From Nematostella vectensis (lineage: Eukaryota; Cnidaria; Anthozoa; Actiniaria; Edwardsiidae): DNA of 64,000 bases. The position numbers and the translations under genes are program-made. This document shows, piece by piece, positions 34,107 through 44,612 of this stretch. Where the stretch lies: NCBI RefSeq assembly GCF_932526225.1, contig NC_064044.1:14571453-14635452 (forward strand), written 5' to 3'. The notes under the pieces are model-generated. The model saw only the letters and a list, made by a program, of their open reading frames with translations. It ran no database searches and was not told the DNA's origin. Every line of letters starts with the position of its first letter. Positions within the stretch are counted from its first letter, which is position 1.

Positions 34107-34110
34107 TTAA

Positions 34111-34518
34111 AACAAACATCTATTGGCAAAATCACTTTAATATTCAGTCTTAATAGTCGCGCGGTAGCCCTTGTTAACAAAGATAGCAATTTGTAAGCAA
34201 AGACGCCATCCACTTTTCGCGCAACACCTTCTTTTTTTCTTAATAAGAAATGACTCACTCAAAAAAAATATTGGAGAAAAATACTCATCCAAACAAATAG
34301 GAGACAACCTCCAGACCTCCCCCCACCCCCCGAAATTTTAGTGATCCGTGCATATTTATTTATATTTATTTACATTTTTTAGCGCAGTACCCGATAAATC
34401 GGCAGATTTAAACAACAACAACAAACCCCAAGCTGCATTCATGCTGATTCGAGTAAACTCTGCTCTGGGGAGCCTGTGACTTGTTACTGATTGGTTTCTG
34501 TAACTTGTTGTAATTTAG
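34111..34518. other. No gene recognised (copy B spacer)
   Basis: Matches 19248-19663 of copy A. Confidence 0.6.
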
Positions 34519-34687
34519 CGGAGTTTTAGACTAGCAAAGGTCGCATGCGTGATCCCCACAGTTGGCATCACGCTAGCCCGTTCGCAGCTCTAGATCCCAC
34601 ATGGATCTGAGCTGTGGTTTAAAGCACTTCGTTCGACTCGAAGTCGCCCTGCAGTTTTTTTGCCGATGAAGTTTAACTGAAGCAAAC

Positions 34688-34744
34688 CGGCTATGCCATG
34701 CTGACGAGTCCTAATAAGGACGAAACAGCTGTCCATGGTTGCCG
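34688..34744 (+). ncRNA. Type I hammerhead ribozyme, unit 1 (copy B)
   Basis: Intact core and stem II as in copy A unit 1; predicted cleavage after 34733. Confidence 0.9.
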
Positions 34745-35042
34745 AACTGCACGGGTAATAGACTGTGCTAGCGTCCCGTCTTGGCCCGACTGGTGCCAAT
34801 GTGTGTATGCTAGTGTGCTTCTAAAGTCCACATTTATGTATACATACTCGCAAGGATAGTTTGGCTATCCGACGGAGTTTTAGACTAGCAAAGGTCGCAT
34901 GCGTGATCCGCACAATTGGCATCACGCTAGCCCGGTCGCAGCTCTAGATCCCACATGGATCTGAGCTGTGGTTTAAAGCACTTCGTTCTACTCGAAGTCG
35001 CCCTGCAGTTTTTTTTGCCGATGAAGTTTAACTGAGGCAAAC

Positions 35043-35099
35043 CGGCTATGCCATGCTGACGAGTCCTAATAAAGACGAAACAGCTGTCCATGGTTGCCG
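35043..35099 (+). ncRNA. Type I hammerhead ribozyme, unit 2 (copy B)
   Basis: Carries the same stem II mismatch (AGAC) as copy A unit 2; predicted cleavage after 35088. Confidence 0.82.
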
Positions 35100-35433
35100 A
35101 ACTGCACGGGTAATAGACTGTGCTAGCGTCCCGTCTTGGCCCGACTGGTGCCAGTGTTTGTATGCTAGTGTCCTTCTAAAGTCCACATTTGTGAAAATAC
35201 GGTTGCCATGGTAACATGGAGCGTCTCCTCGACATGTCAATGGCATCGAAATGTCCGCAGATAGATTTTAGGAAAAATCACCAAGTTTTAGTCTCTTAAC
35301 TGTTATGGTTCAGAAGTTATAGTAATTTTCCTGGAGGGAGGGCTTACAGAGCCCCCCCCCCCCCCCCAAGTCTGAATAGAGTTAAGCAGGTACCATCTTT
35401 ATTGAAATGACAACATCTTTCTTTTCTTTTATT

Positions 35434-35610
35434 CGATATCGATGATAATCCTAATGTTATGATATACAATGATCCTAATATTCGATATCGATGATAATCC
35501 TAATCTTATGATATACAATGATCCTAATATCCGACATCGATGATAATCCTAATCTTATGATATACAATGATCCTAATATCCGATATCGATGATAATCCTA
35601 ATCTTATGAC
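35434..35610. repeat. 49-50-bp tandem repeat (copy B)
   Basis: Equivalent of 20581-20757. Confidence 0.85.
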
Positions 35611-35967
35611 AACAATGTGGGACCACTTGCTGACCCCTCTCATTATCTTCCATTTTTGGGGGGAGGGGGGAGGCGCCTTTGTTTGCTCTACTATAGTCAT
35701 AGCTTTTAGTTGGATAGCGCGAGAATCTGAGTACTTTGGCCACCCCCCTCAATCTGGCAAGTTTGCATGCCACAAGGCTCCCGCATTAATATTTTCTATT
35801 CTCTTTGGTTTTAAAGGTCCTTGCACCTAGAGCTTCATGCGGGAAGGCTATGTGTAGACTGGTTGCTTTAAGGGGAGTTTAATTGTTGTCGAGGAGCGCG
35901 TTGAGCGGTGCTGACGAGACCCCTCGAATGCCACACAAGGAAAGCGAGGAATGTTGAATGTTCATGT

Positions 35968-35973
35968 TTTATT
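35968..35973 (-). terminator. AATAAA poly(A) signal of the peptide precursor gene (copy B)
   Basis: Minus-strand hexamer in the same position as in copy A. Confidence 0.45.
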
Positions 35974-36306
35974 TCATTGCTCGTCCCTTACAAACTTATT
36001 TTTACACTTATAAAAATCTTACAATTATATAGAAATTAAAAATCATGTCAGTATTTAGAGTAAAAAAATCAACAAAATTTTCGCTGTCAGGTCCGGTGTT
36101 CAGTCCTTGTGTTCCGTTCTTTGTGTTCCAATCGTTTCCATGGCAACCAGTGTGAAATCTATCCCCGGCAAGGGACCTTTCTGTACTTAAGACTACAAGG
36201 CAAAATCACGAAGATTAGGAGTGCAACTTTCATGTTCTTCCCCTTCAAGTGAACGTTTTATGATCGTCCGGTTCGGGAAAGATTTAGCAGCGGTTCTATG
36301 GTGTAC

Positions 36307-36563
36307 TTACATTCGACGATAGCAGTATCGGTAGCAGTGGCGGTAACGGCGGGGCTTTCCGTGGTAGTATTTGTACCTCCAGACGCAGCGGCGACGATAA
36401 CGGCAGTGGTAGTATTTAACTTTGCAAGAACACTTCAGGTAGCAGTGGTACTTATAGTGACACTTGTGCTTTATAAACAAAAACGATTTGCAATATCTGT
36501 AGCGACGACACACGCGACGGCAGCTACGATAGAGATGATGTCTTTTCTCAGGAACATTCTCGT
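36307..36563 (-). CDS. Secreted cationic Cys-rich peptide precursor, exon 5 (copy B)
   Basis: Same protein sequence as the copy A exon: PEKR processing site, then the ~77-residue peptide with 11 Cys and no acidic residue. The full gene uses 37530-37665, 37213-37275, 37063-37119, 36679-36732 and this exon. Intact coding in both copies contrasts with the neighbouring GPCR copies, both of which carry a lesion. Confidence 0.75.
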
Positions 36564-36678
36564 CTGTTGAGGGTGCATTCATTAAAAAAATCCATAAGAT
36601 ATACGCATTCATTGGAGGATTATATAGAGTATGGCTGGATAAAAATCTAAATTATTAAACTATTAACGTAGACTTTAC

Positions 36679-36732
36679 CTTTCTCCACTTCAGCTACCTC
36701 GTTTTCTGCTTCTCCTGGGTTCTCATCGTTTT
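36679..36732 (-). CDS. Peptide precursor, exon 4 (copy B)
   Basis: Same as copy A, with acceptor TTCACAG, donor GTAAAG and phase 1. Confidence 0.7.
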
Positions 36733-37062
36733 CTGTGAATAAAGAACGCGTGTTTCAGACACGTTGATACAAATGGTGGTTCATCAGCACGCGACGCCTT
36801 CCTGCCGACGCTGAAAACGTGTTTATTTTAATGATGTTTTTTTTACTGAATTGAGTTGAATTTGAGGGAAGGTACTAGAGGGTAGTTGCTGTTTATCATT
36901 GCTTAGCCTAAACTAGGAACTTGCGAAATCCGTCAATATTTGCCAACGCGTCCTATTCTATTGCCTCCTTCTCTTAACATCATTATAGTAAAAAAAAAAA
37001 TAGAAAGATAAATGCGTGTAACATTGTAATTGAGCGATTTCTTACGGCTATGTAATACACAC

Positions 37063-37119
37063 CGGTTCCACCCTCTGAATCGTCCTCGGGCTCCTCTTGG
37101 GTCTCTTCATCTTCCTCAC
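37063..37119 (-). CDS. Peptide precursor, exon 3 (copy B)
   Basis: Same as copy A, with acceptor GATCCAG, donor GTGTGT and phase 1. Confidence 0.65.
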
Positions 37120-37212
37120 CTGGATCGTTGGAAAAACGCGGAAAAGGAATGTTAGAGATCTTATGAACTCCTCAAGAGCTGAGATTGGCTTAATAAAACA
37201 GAACAGTTCGAC

Positions 37213-37275
37213 CTTGAAAAACTTGATTGGCCTCTTCGTCATCTTTCTCTGTCTCCTCAGCCTCCGAGAGTTGCT
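37213..37275 (-). CDS. Peptide precursor, exon 2 (copy B)
   Basis: Same as copy A, with acceptor ATATGTAG, weak donor GTCGAA and phase 1. Confidence 0.6.
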
Positions 37276-37529
37276 CTACATATTAAATATCAATAACATA
37301 TAGTAAAGAGGACACTCCCTTATTGATTTGTGTGACTCGTCAGATCTAAGGTCGGCTTTTCGCTAGCAAAGAAATTGCGCGGTGCGTAAATCAGCGAGGA
37401 GGAAAACACAGAGAAGGAAGAAACTGGCCGACAATCTTCGCTGCCTTCGTGTTTTCTTCGCGCTAATTCACACACACGTGTTGAGGGCTTTAATGTATTT
37501 TACGCATTTAAAGTCCGAGGACCACGTAC

Positions 37530-37665
37530 CATCATCCTCCTGGAGGGGCTCGTCCTTGGTCTCGTCTTGGGCGGCAGGGCTGAGCTCCTCTTCGGTGGTA
37601 GCAGGAGCTGATAGTGCTAAGGCCACGAAGCCGAGCAGGAACAGTAGCAGTATCTTGTGCGACAT
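37530..37665 (-). CDS. Peptide precursor, exon 1 with signal peptide (copy B)
   Basis: Starts at the ATG at 37665; signal peptide and acidic start as in copy A. Confidence 0.75.
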
Positions 37666-37735
37666 CTTGGCTCAGGGAACACTCTCTTGGGTGCACCTCG
37701 TTCAAATGGGTGCAGAGGCTGTGAAGTCGTGCTTT

Positions 37736-37741
37736 TTTATA
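37736..37741 (-). promoter_or_regulatory. TATA box of the peptide precursor gene (copy B)
   Basis: Minus strand GGTATAAAA, 71 bp upstream of the ATG. Confidence 0.6.
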
Positions 37742-39963
37742 CCTCATTTAAAGAGAACTGTTGCAGAAACTTTGGAGTGGCCATTAACCATTTAGGGGGT
37801 TTAAATAGAATAGACAAAGCCATCCCTAGAGTGGAACGTCAACAAAATACTTGAAATGTTAATTCCAGTAATAATTTATGGTAGGATTTAAATAGAAACA
37901 GGAACATGTCTGCATTCATAGTTATAGATGAGTTAGAGCAATAATTTATATTGTTCGATTATTATATTCTAAGATGCTTGGTAAATACAAGAAAGGGTTC
38001 TCGTGAGCAGGACGTCAACTAGCCTTGCAACCCACGCAACCTGGACAACAGGAACGTGCCATTGTATTTGAGAATTATCCATTTAAAAATATCATTATAG
38101 AAAGTGCATCACTTCTTTGAAACATTTCAGATATTTCAAGATACTGAGTAATTTGAAGTGCTGCTATTCAAAGCACGAAAGCTTTATTTTTAATTATCGA
38201 AGATGTAGTATGGGTTGCGTCACGAAAATAACACTATGATTCCAGGAGGCCTCCCACAAGAATACTTACTCCCTCTAGAAGTGAAAAGCTGAGTTTTAAC
38301 CCCCAAAAACGGCACTTAGACCCCCCCTTCCTCAAAGTTTCCAATTTTTTCCATTGGATACATCAAAATCAATAAGAATGTTAATTTATTCAAGTTCTGA
38401 TAAGTTGTCTGATGTCTGGTGTGATGGGTGGGTTTATTTTGAAGTGTTTAAAGCATTAAAGCTTCTTTCCGTTTTAGGTGTTCCTGAAGAGCGTTACATA
38501 CCATGACAAAAATAGCTTTGCGGTTCCAGAAATGGGACCGTGGGAATTTTCGGAGGCCCCCTGCACCAACTTAATTTTCAACACCTGGAAGTGACTTTTG
38601 AGCTGATGATGATGAGGATGAAGATGATGATGAAGACGATGATTAGAATATTCAGCAGTACCGAGAGACCATGATGTAAGAGAACGAATCCTCCGTATTA
38701 GGGTATGTTCCAATGATTGCGTCCGTAAAAACTATTTTTAGAACAAGCAGTTGTTGTGTTACAATTTGCGAATCAGCATAGAGTACGCTGGAGCCAATCA
38801 ACCGTTTCTGGGACATTGAAATGCATAAAGTGCGTGTTTTAGGCTCTGGGTTCAACTTCCCCAGTAAAAGTTTTCACTGCTGATTCGCAAATTATAACAC
38901 AACAATCAATCATAAATCTGTGTTTACAAAACACAATTCTTTTCCAATTCTCGTTTAATGAAAAAGATAAATCCAGAACTTAATACCATTATATTCACAC
39001 CGATATTACAAATAAAAGATTTCAATCCTTATAATGAAGTAAATCTTATTCCAGTGACAAGGGTTTCTTTAGTGACATGATTTCTAAACATTTGCGTGAA
39101 GAATTAAAGTTCATTCATCTAAAAATGTTATAAATCAAAGAAATATAAAGGCCTTCTTGTATTAAAATACATAACATAGACTCTGAGAATGCCTAGGTAT
39201 TCTATCTCACCGAATTGCAGAGAAAAAGAACTTTTTAGGAGTCTGCACGATGCATCTTGAATGAACTCCAAATTCACCGTCTCCCCGACGTCTTCTCGTT
39301 CAATTATTTATATAACATTTAGATAACTGAACATTAGATAACTTAACAGATAACAGGACACCACCCCATGAGTAGCATTATGATCTTGAGCCTTGAAGAG
39401 CAGCTAAAAGGATAAAAACAGGTAGCGAACGAAGTAAAGAAGTGCAGAGGGAAAATTTGGTGTGAAATTGTACTAGCTCGTGGTGCCCATAACCAAATAT
39501 GGAGCGACGAACCATGTATGGATGCTATGATTGACAAGCTCGCGCAATCTAAAAAAAGCTTTCATGGACGACATCAAGGGCCACGGGGATTCGTTCTCTT
39601 ATTTCATGGTCTCTTGGCAGTACACAGTAACCCATATGGCTTGAATATTTGTCAATATTGATTCTAATTTCAAACAAATGCGACTTAAGACATCAGCCTT
39701 TCTTTTTTATCAATATCGACTTCATGATTCTATTCAAAATTAGGTTCAGGGAAGGAGTTTTATATCAAAACTTAGTTACTCTCCTAAGAATACTATGCAT
39801 ATAGAGTAGCCTTAAATAAGGGGGCGTTAAATATCGTACCTGCCGCACGGTTCATTACCTCAAAAGCTTTTAAGAGATGTTAAGCAATCATTAGCTGAAA
39901 TTGACTCTTGTAAGATTTTTCGGCTCAGGTCGCATCTTGTCTTTCGATGGTTGAGACACAAAA
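37742..39963. other. No gene recognised (copy B spacer)
   Basis: Matches 22890-25109 of copy A, including the inverted repeat (arms near 38751 and 38880) and the GAT-rich microsatellite. Copy B lacks a short stretch near 38535 that is present in copy A near 23682. Confidence 0.6.
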
Positions 39964-39968
39964 ACCTT

Positions 39969-40097
39969 TGTAGGAAGAGGATAATAAGAAGTTTTGTAGA
40001 CGTTTATACAACGGTGAAACGAGCCATGAGTCTTGCACAATCTATATGGGTCCTGGGTCACGTTCTGAGCACGTGCTCTGTCACGCAACTTGTCACA
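39969..40097 (-). repeat. Gypsy 3' LTR
   Basis: 129 bp, TG...CA ends, with a palindromic GAGCACGTGCTC (E-box core). Its A/T box reads GTATAAACG, where the 5' LTR reads GAATAAACG. Confidence 0.93.
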
Positions 40098-40112
40098 TCT
40101 TCCCTCTTTTAA
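40098..40112 (-). promoter_or_regulatory. Polypurine tract
   Basis: Minus strand TTAAAAGAGGGAAGA directly abuts the 3' LTR, as expected for plus-strand priming. Confidence 0.75.
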
Positions 40113-40234
40113 CAGTAACGCTAACGGTTGGTTAAAACAACATTATAATAATCAAAGGGTAAAAAATCGAAATTTTACAACTAAAATCATACGATGGATT
40201 ATTACTAATGTTCAGTGTCCTAACAGTTTCAATG

Positions 40235-41620
40235 TTATTTTGGCACATAGTCTTTGAGCCATGCAGGAGGCTTCACCTCCCGCCGAGGCCTTGTTATAGC
40301 CTGTGAAGAATCTGGTGGCATGGCAACCTGGCTGGGTTGCTGCTGAGCATCATCGGGTTCTGGTGATTCCAGAACATCAGGTACTTGGCTGTTTGTTTCT
40401 CCAGTGCTGATCAACTGTCGGCGGTTTCGTCGGTAGGTGGTACCTTCAGTCTCGACGTTGTAGCTCCTAGGTCCGGCTTGACCTAAACACGTACCAGGCG
40501 TCCACGTGTCTTGTCCTGGTAGCTTCATGCGCACAGTTTCGCCGACAGCGATGGGCTCCAGGGGCTTGCTGTGCTTATCGTAATAAAACTTCTGGCGTTG
40601 CTTGGTACCTATCAACTTCCTGGTGTCCTCTTCAGTGTTGTAGCTAGGCTGTAGTAGGGAACCAGCCACAGGGAGAAGTGTTTTGCATCGACGTCCGAAA
40701 AGGCGCTGGGCCGGGCTAGTTCCGATTCCAGCAGTCGGAGTATTCCGCCAGTCGAGAAATGCTTGGAATTCTGACCCCCCGGATGTCTTGCATTTTTTAA
40801 ACAGCCTCTTTACTGTCTGTACAGCATTTTCCGCTTTCCCATTTGCTTGGGCATATCTTGGGGATGACGTCTTGTGTTCGAACATCCAGGTCTTGGCAAA
40901 TACACTAAACTCCGCTGATGCGAACTGCGGTCCATTGTCGGTTATAAGGGTGTCTGGGATGCCAAACCTGGCAAATATTGCCTTCAGCTCCTTTATTATT
41001 GCTCGTGACGTCACTGTGTTAAGCCGGGCCACTTCTATGTAGTTGCTGAAGTAGTCACTGACCACTAGCAGTGTTCGGTTGTCGAGCTCACAGAGGTCAG
41101 CTGAGACCTTTCCCCAAGGTCGAGCGACAAACTCATGTTGGAGAATTGGCTCCTTTCGTTGGCCACTGCGATGAGTCAAACATACTTCGCATTTTGTGAT
41201 GTACTCCTTCAACTCGACAGTCATCCGCGGCCAGAAAAACGTGTCTCTTGCTCGTCTTATGCAGCCTTCTATACCGATGTGGGATGAGTGTGTCTTTTCC
41301 ATAAGCTCCTTCCTCAGGGCTCTAGGAACCACCAACTGTTGGCCTTTAAAGATGAGTTCTTCTTGGACAGTTAGCTCGTCTCGAATATCAAAGTAAGGAT
41401 GCACGCACTCCGGCAGGTCTGTTTTGCTCTCTGGCCAACCTCTCTTTATAACCTCTCGAAGGTTTTGTTGCACCGCATCATCTACTGCTGCATTTTTGAG
41501 TTGCTGCCAAGTCTCTTCTCTCACTGGCATCCATGATCGATGGTCAATCTCCTCCAGCTCCCTGGTACACTCCCAGGCGTTGACTTCGGGTAGGTAAGCT
41601 CTGCTTAGGGTGTCAGCCAA
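40235..41620 (-). CDS. Gypsy integrase (3' part of pol)
   Basis: Begins inside the end of the RNase H region (ADTLSRAYL), shifted -1 relative to the upstream frame. Contains the zinc-binding HHCC module (HSSHIGIEG to CEVC, ~110-147), the catalytic core with D in SADLCE (~173), D in ITDNGPQF (~228) and E in NGKAENAVQ (~261), and a C-terminal region ending in PAWLKDYVPK. Inserts the cDNA into host DNA. No canonical shift heptamer was seen, so the offset looks like a lost base rather than programmed recoding, but this is not proven. Confidence 0.92.
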   Translation of the reverse strand: MADTLSRAYLPEVNAWECTRELEEIDHRSWMPVREETWQQLKNAAVDDAVQQNLREVIKRGWPESKTDLPECVHPYFDIRDELTVQEELIFKGQQLVVPRALRKELMEKTHSSHIGIEGCIRRARDTFFWPRMTVELKEYITKCEVCLTHRSGQRKEPILQHEFVARPWGKVSADLCELDNRTLLVVSDYFSNYIEVARLNTVTSRAIIKELKAIFARFGIPDTLITDNGPQFASAEFSVFAKTWMFEHKTSSPRYAQANGKAENAVQTVKRLFKKCKTSGGSEFQAFLDWRNTPTAGIGTSPAQRLFGRRCKTLLPVAGSLLQPSYNTEEDTRKLIGTKQRQKFYYDKHSKPLEPIAVGETVRMKLPGQDTWTPGTCLGQAGPRSYNVETEGTTYRRNRRQLISTGETNSQVPDVLESPEPDDAQQQPSQVAMPPDSSQAITRPRREVKPPAWLKDYVPK

Positions 41621-44202
41621 GTAAAGATCTTTGCTTTCTTGTACTTCACATTGAGACTGTAACTCTGCAGACTCAGCAGCATTCGTTGTAGGCGTTTCGG
41701 AGCAGTCGCCAGAGGTTTGATGAAGATTGGTTCCAAAGGCTTGTGATTAGTCTCGATGTTGACGACTTCGCGGCCGTAGACGTACGTATGGAAACGGTCA
41801 CACGCAAAAACAATCGCGAGCAGCTCCTTCTCAATCTGTGCATAACGCGTCTCAGCGGGCGTGAGTGCACGTGATGCGTAGGCTACTGGTTGGCCATTCT
41901 GTAGTAATGCGGCACCCAATCCGCTCTGCGACGCATCGCACTGAAGTGTAATCTCCTCGTCTAGGTTGTAGTACCGCAATACTGGAGTGACTGTAACGGC
42001 ATCCTTTAGCTTTTCAAACGCAGACTGTTGCGCATCATCCCAGATGAACTGCACGTCGCTCTGTGTGAGATCCCTCAGCGGCTTTGTGATGTCTGACAGC
42101 TGGGGCAGGAACTTTGCAAGGTATTGGGCTAGGCCTAACAGACGCTGTACCCCAAGCTTGTCGGTCGGTGAGGGCATGTCCACAATTGCTCGCACTTTAG
42201 CAGGGTCGACTTTAAGTCCCTTGTCAGTTGCTATGTGGCCAATGAAGAGTAACTCTGATTTCCTAAGTCTCATCTTGTCGGGATTCAGGTGTATGTCCCG
42301 TTGATCACAACGGTTTAGGAATGCCAGGAGGTTCCTGTCGTGATCCGCCGTTGCCTCCTCGTAGCTCTCGCCATAGCCCACTACCAGGAAATCATCAGCA
42401 ACAACTTCGGTTCCAGTCAGACCTTCGGCAAATTCATGCATCTTTCTTTGAAACACTTCTGGTGCTGAGGAGATCCCGAAAGGCATTCTCTTCCATCGGT
42501 ATCGGCCAAACGGTGTATGGAAAGTTGTTAGATAGGTCGACTCTTCCTCTAGCTGGACGTGCCAGAAACCGTTGCGGACATCCAACAACGTGAACACCTT
42601 GGCACCGTGTAATCGTGTTGCAACCTCTTCTATGGTTGGTAGGGGATAGTTTTCCCTCTGGATGGCTTTGTTGAGATCCTTTGGGTCTAGGCATATTCGC
42701 AGTTTTCCATCTTTCTTGGGAACTACTACCATAGAGCTGATCCACGAGGTGGGTGTGGTCACCGGTGCTATTATCTCTTTGTCCACTAGATCATTCAAGG
42801 TTTTCTTGAGCTGGGGTCTTAGGGCTACTGCAACTCTACGTGGTGCGTGTTGTACTGGTTGAGCGTTTGTGTCTAGTCTGATGGTGTATTCTCCATCAAG
42901 TTTGCCAACCCCGTCACTGAACACTGCTGGGAACTTAGCCAATATTTCTTCTCTTGTTAGTGCAGCTCCTGGTTTGGGGTCAACGGTGAACACTGTCGCT
43001 CCATCTGTCTGCGGTTTGTGAAACTGGTCGTTGTCATTGTACTGTATAATGTTCATGCCAAGGCATGCCTTACGCCCCAGAATCGGGCGGATTTCATGGC
43101 TGTCAACAAGGCGACAATCCAGCTGGCACGATACATGGTTTCTCCACACTCTAATGGTGACATGCCCGACGACTTTGATCTTTGATCCCCCATACGCCAC
43201 TAAGGACGTTTGCACGGGTTTCACTTTTACTAGCTTGTGGTCGTTACACGCCTGCTTGTATATGTGCACTGGCAACACATTGCATTGTGCACCAGTATCA
43301 GGTTGGAAACGGATGAAACTTCCAGACTCTGATTGAAATGTGACCAGCTGCGAATCATCCAACCAGACGGCCAATACTTCCTCCGTTTGATATGTCTCCT
43401 CAGGATACATATCTGTTTCTTCGACTTCGGTAGCCTTGACTTCCTGTTTGCATCTATTGGCAAAGTGATTTTTCGCTCCGCACTTCCGGCAGTCCTTTCC
43501 TCGTGCGGGACACGATTCCTGATTTGCCATATGTTGGTATCCACAGTTGTCACATTGTTTGCCTTGACCTCGTTGCTTTCGCCGATAATTTTTGATGTTG
43601 GGTTTCTTCGACTCGAATTTACTCACGGCATTGACGTCTGTCTCAGATGTATCTTTGACTATTTTCATCTGAGCAAGCATACTCTCAGCCGCTCGGCAAA
43701 TTTCATCTGTTTTCGCTAGTGTTAATTTGGACTCGCGTAACAACCTTTCTCTGACCTTCGTGTCATGTATTCCAAATAACAACCGATCTCGAAGTATTTC
43801 GTCTGGCGTAATCGTATCAAACTCGCAGGACTCGGCCAATTTTCTCAGCGCTGTTCTATAGTGCTCGTAGGACTCTCCAGGCTCTTGCATTCGCTGGTTG
43901 AAACGGAATCTTTCGAACGGCACGTTCTTTCTTGGTTGACAGTACTCGGCGAATTTCTTTATGACAGGCTCTATCTTGTCTGTCTCTCCTTCGGTCAGGG
44001 TAAATGTCGAGTAGACTTCTCTCGCCTCTTCACCGATAACTGTTAGCAACGTAGCTACTTGTACGGCTTCAACTTTCTCGTTCAACCCAGTCGCCAACGA
44101 GTAGTTTTTCCAAGCGAGCACAAATCGCTTCCATTTGTCAGCAGCATTGCTATTGTGTATCTCCAGCGGCGCCGGCGGCGGTAAGACATATCCTGAGGCC
44201 AT
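41605..44202 (-). CDS. Gypsy gag-protease-RT-RNase H polyprotein
   Basis: 865 codons. Gag comes first, with paired Cys/His knuckles (CDNCGYQH, CRKCGAKNHFANRC, ~215-252). The protease has PDTGAQCNVLP (~300), RT has RICLDPKDLNKA (~500) and an ADD catalytic motif (VVADDFLV, ~602), and RNase H has LQCDASQSGLGAALL (~755) and ETNHKPLEP. The frame ends 15 codons into the overlap with the integrase frame. The ATG at 44202 lies directly against the primer-binding site. Gag and pol share one frame, as in several Gypsy lineages. Confidence 0.94.
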   Translation of the reverse strand: MASGYVLPPPAPLEIHNSNAADKWKRFVLAWKNYSLATGLNEKVEAVQVATLLTVIGEEAREVYSTFTLTEGETDKIEPVIKKFAEYCQPRKNVPFERFRFNQRMQEPGESYEHYRTALRKLAESCEFDTITPDEILRDRLLFGIHDTKVRERLLRESKLTLAKTDEICRAAESMLAQMKIVKDTSETDVNAVSKFESKKPNIKNYRRKQRGQGKQCDNCGYQHMANQESCPARGKDCRKCGAKNHFANRCKQEVKATEVEETDMYPEETYQTEEVLAVWLDDSQLVTFQSESGSFIRFQPDTGAQCNVLPVHIYKQACNDHKLVKVKPVQTSLVAYGGSKIKVVGHVTIRVWRNHVSCQLDCRLVDSHEIRPILGRKACLGMNIIQYNDNDQFHKPQTDGATVFTVDPKPGAALTREEILAKFPAVFSDGVGKLDGEYTIRLDTNAQPVQHAPRRVAVALRPQLKKTLNDLVDKEIIAPVTTPTSWISSMVVVPKKDGKLRICLDPKDLNKAIQRENYPLPTIEEVATRLHGAKVFTLLDVRNGFWHVQLEEESTYLTTFHTPFGRYRWKRMPFGISSAPEVFQRKMHEFAEGLTGTEVVADDFLVVGYGESYEEATADHDRNLLAFLNRCDQRDIHLNPDKMRLRKSELLFIGHIATDKGLKVDPAKVRAIVDMPSPTDKLGVQRLLGLAQYLAKFLPQLSDITKPLRDLTQSDVQFIWDDAQQSAFEKLKDAVTVTPVLRYYNLDEEITLQCDASQSGLGAALLQNGQPVAYASRALTPAETRYAQIEKELLAIVFACDRFHTYVYGREVVNIETNHKPLEPIFIKPLATAPKRLQRMLLSLQSYSLNVKYKKAKIFTWLTP

Positions 44203-44220
44203 AGTTAACCGCGGCCACCA
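44203..44220 (-). promoter_or_regulatory. tRNA primer-binding site
   Basis: 18 nt between the 5' LTR and the gag ATG, starting TGGTGGCCGCGG on the minus strand. The TGG complements the CCA end of a tRNA. I cannot name the tRNA. Confidence 0.7.
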
Positions 44221-44349
44221 TGTAGGAAGAGGATAATAAGAAGTTTTGTAGACGTTTATTCAACGGTGAAACGAGCCATGAGTCTTGCACAATCTATATG
44301 GGTCCTGGGTCACGTTCTGAGCACGTGCTCTGTCACGCAACTTGTCACA
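44221..44349 (-). repeat. Gypsy 5' LTR
   Basis: 129 bp, matching the 3' LTR except at the A/T box, where it keeps an AATAAA hexamer. Confidence 0.93.
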
Positions 44350-44561
44350 ACCTTACGGCTGGTGTACCGTCTGTCATAGTTCTCTTGGTTAATATATATA
44401 GATTTAGGCACTGCCTAAATTTATCCATATATAATATAATACATATAATCTATCTAATAATAATAATATAATCCATATATAATATAATACATAATGCGTA
44501 AGTTTAGTCGTTCATATAAGAGTGCTCGATACACGTATGTAGAGCGGGATATATCTTGATG

Positions 44562-44612
44562 TGTAGGGGATTTATAAATCCCCTGATGAGTGGGTAACCA
44601 CGAAACAGGCTT
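44562..44612 (+). ncRNA. Candidate type III hammerhead-like ribozyme (copy B)
   Basis: CTGATGA (44583-44589), then a GTGG/CCAC stem with a GTAA loop, then GAAAC. A GGGGATTTATAAATCCC hairpin directly before the core could serve as stem I, and a GTA triplet before that hairpin could be the cleavage site. Stem III (outer strands) pairs poorly. The core and stem II are perfect; activity is uncertain. Confidence 0.35.

Larger units (their letters stand above)
34519..35190 (+). mobile_element. Dimeric hammerhead retrozyme (copy B)
   Basis: Same two-unit element as 19664-20335. Cleavage sites at 34733 and 35088 are again 355 nt apart. Confidence 0.82.
39969..44349 (-). mobile_element. Gypsy-type LTR retrotransposon
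   Basis: 4381 bp with 129-bp LTRs at both ends (39969-40097 and 44221-44349; one difference seen) and a 5-bp duplication ACCTT (39964-39968, 44350-44354). Copy A near 25109 shows the empty site. Minus orientation: the 5' LTR is 44221-44349, then an 18-nt primer site, the gag-pro-RT-RNaseH frame, the integrase frame, a purine tract and the 3' LTR. Near-identical LTRs point to a recent insertion, after the block duplicated. No envelope frame. Confidence 0.95.

Noticed and set aside
43031-43719. Plus-strand frames inside the Gypsy element
   Set aside because: Antisense to the gag-pol frame, with no features of their own.
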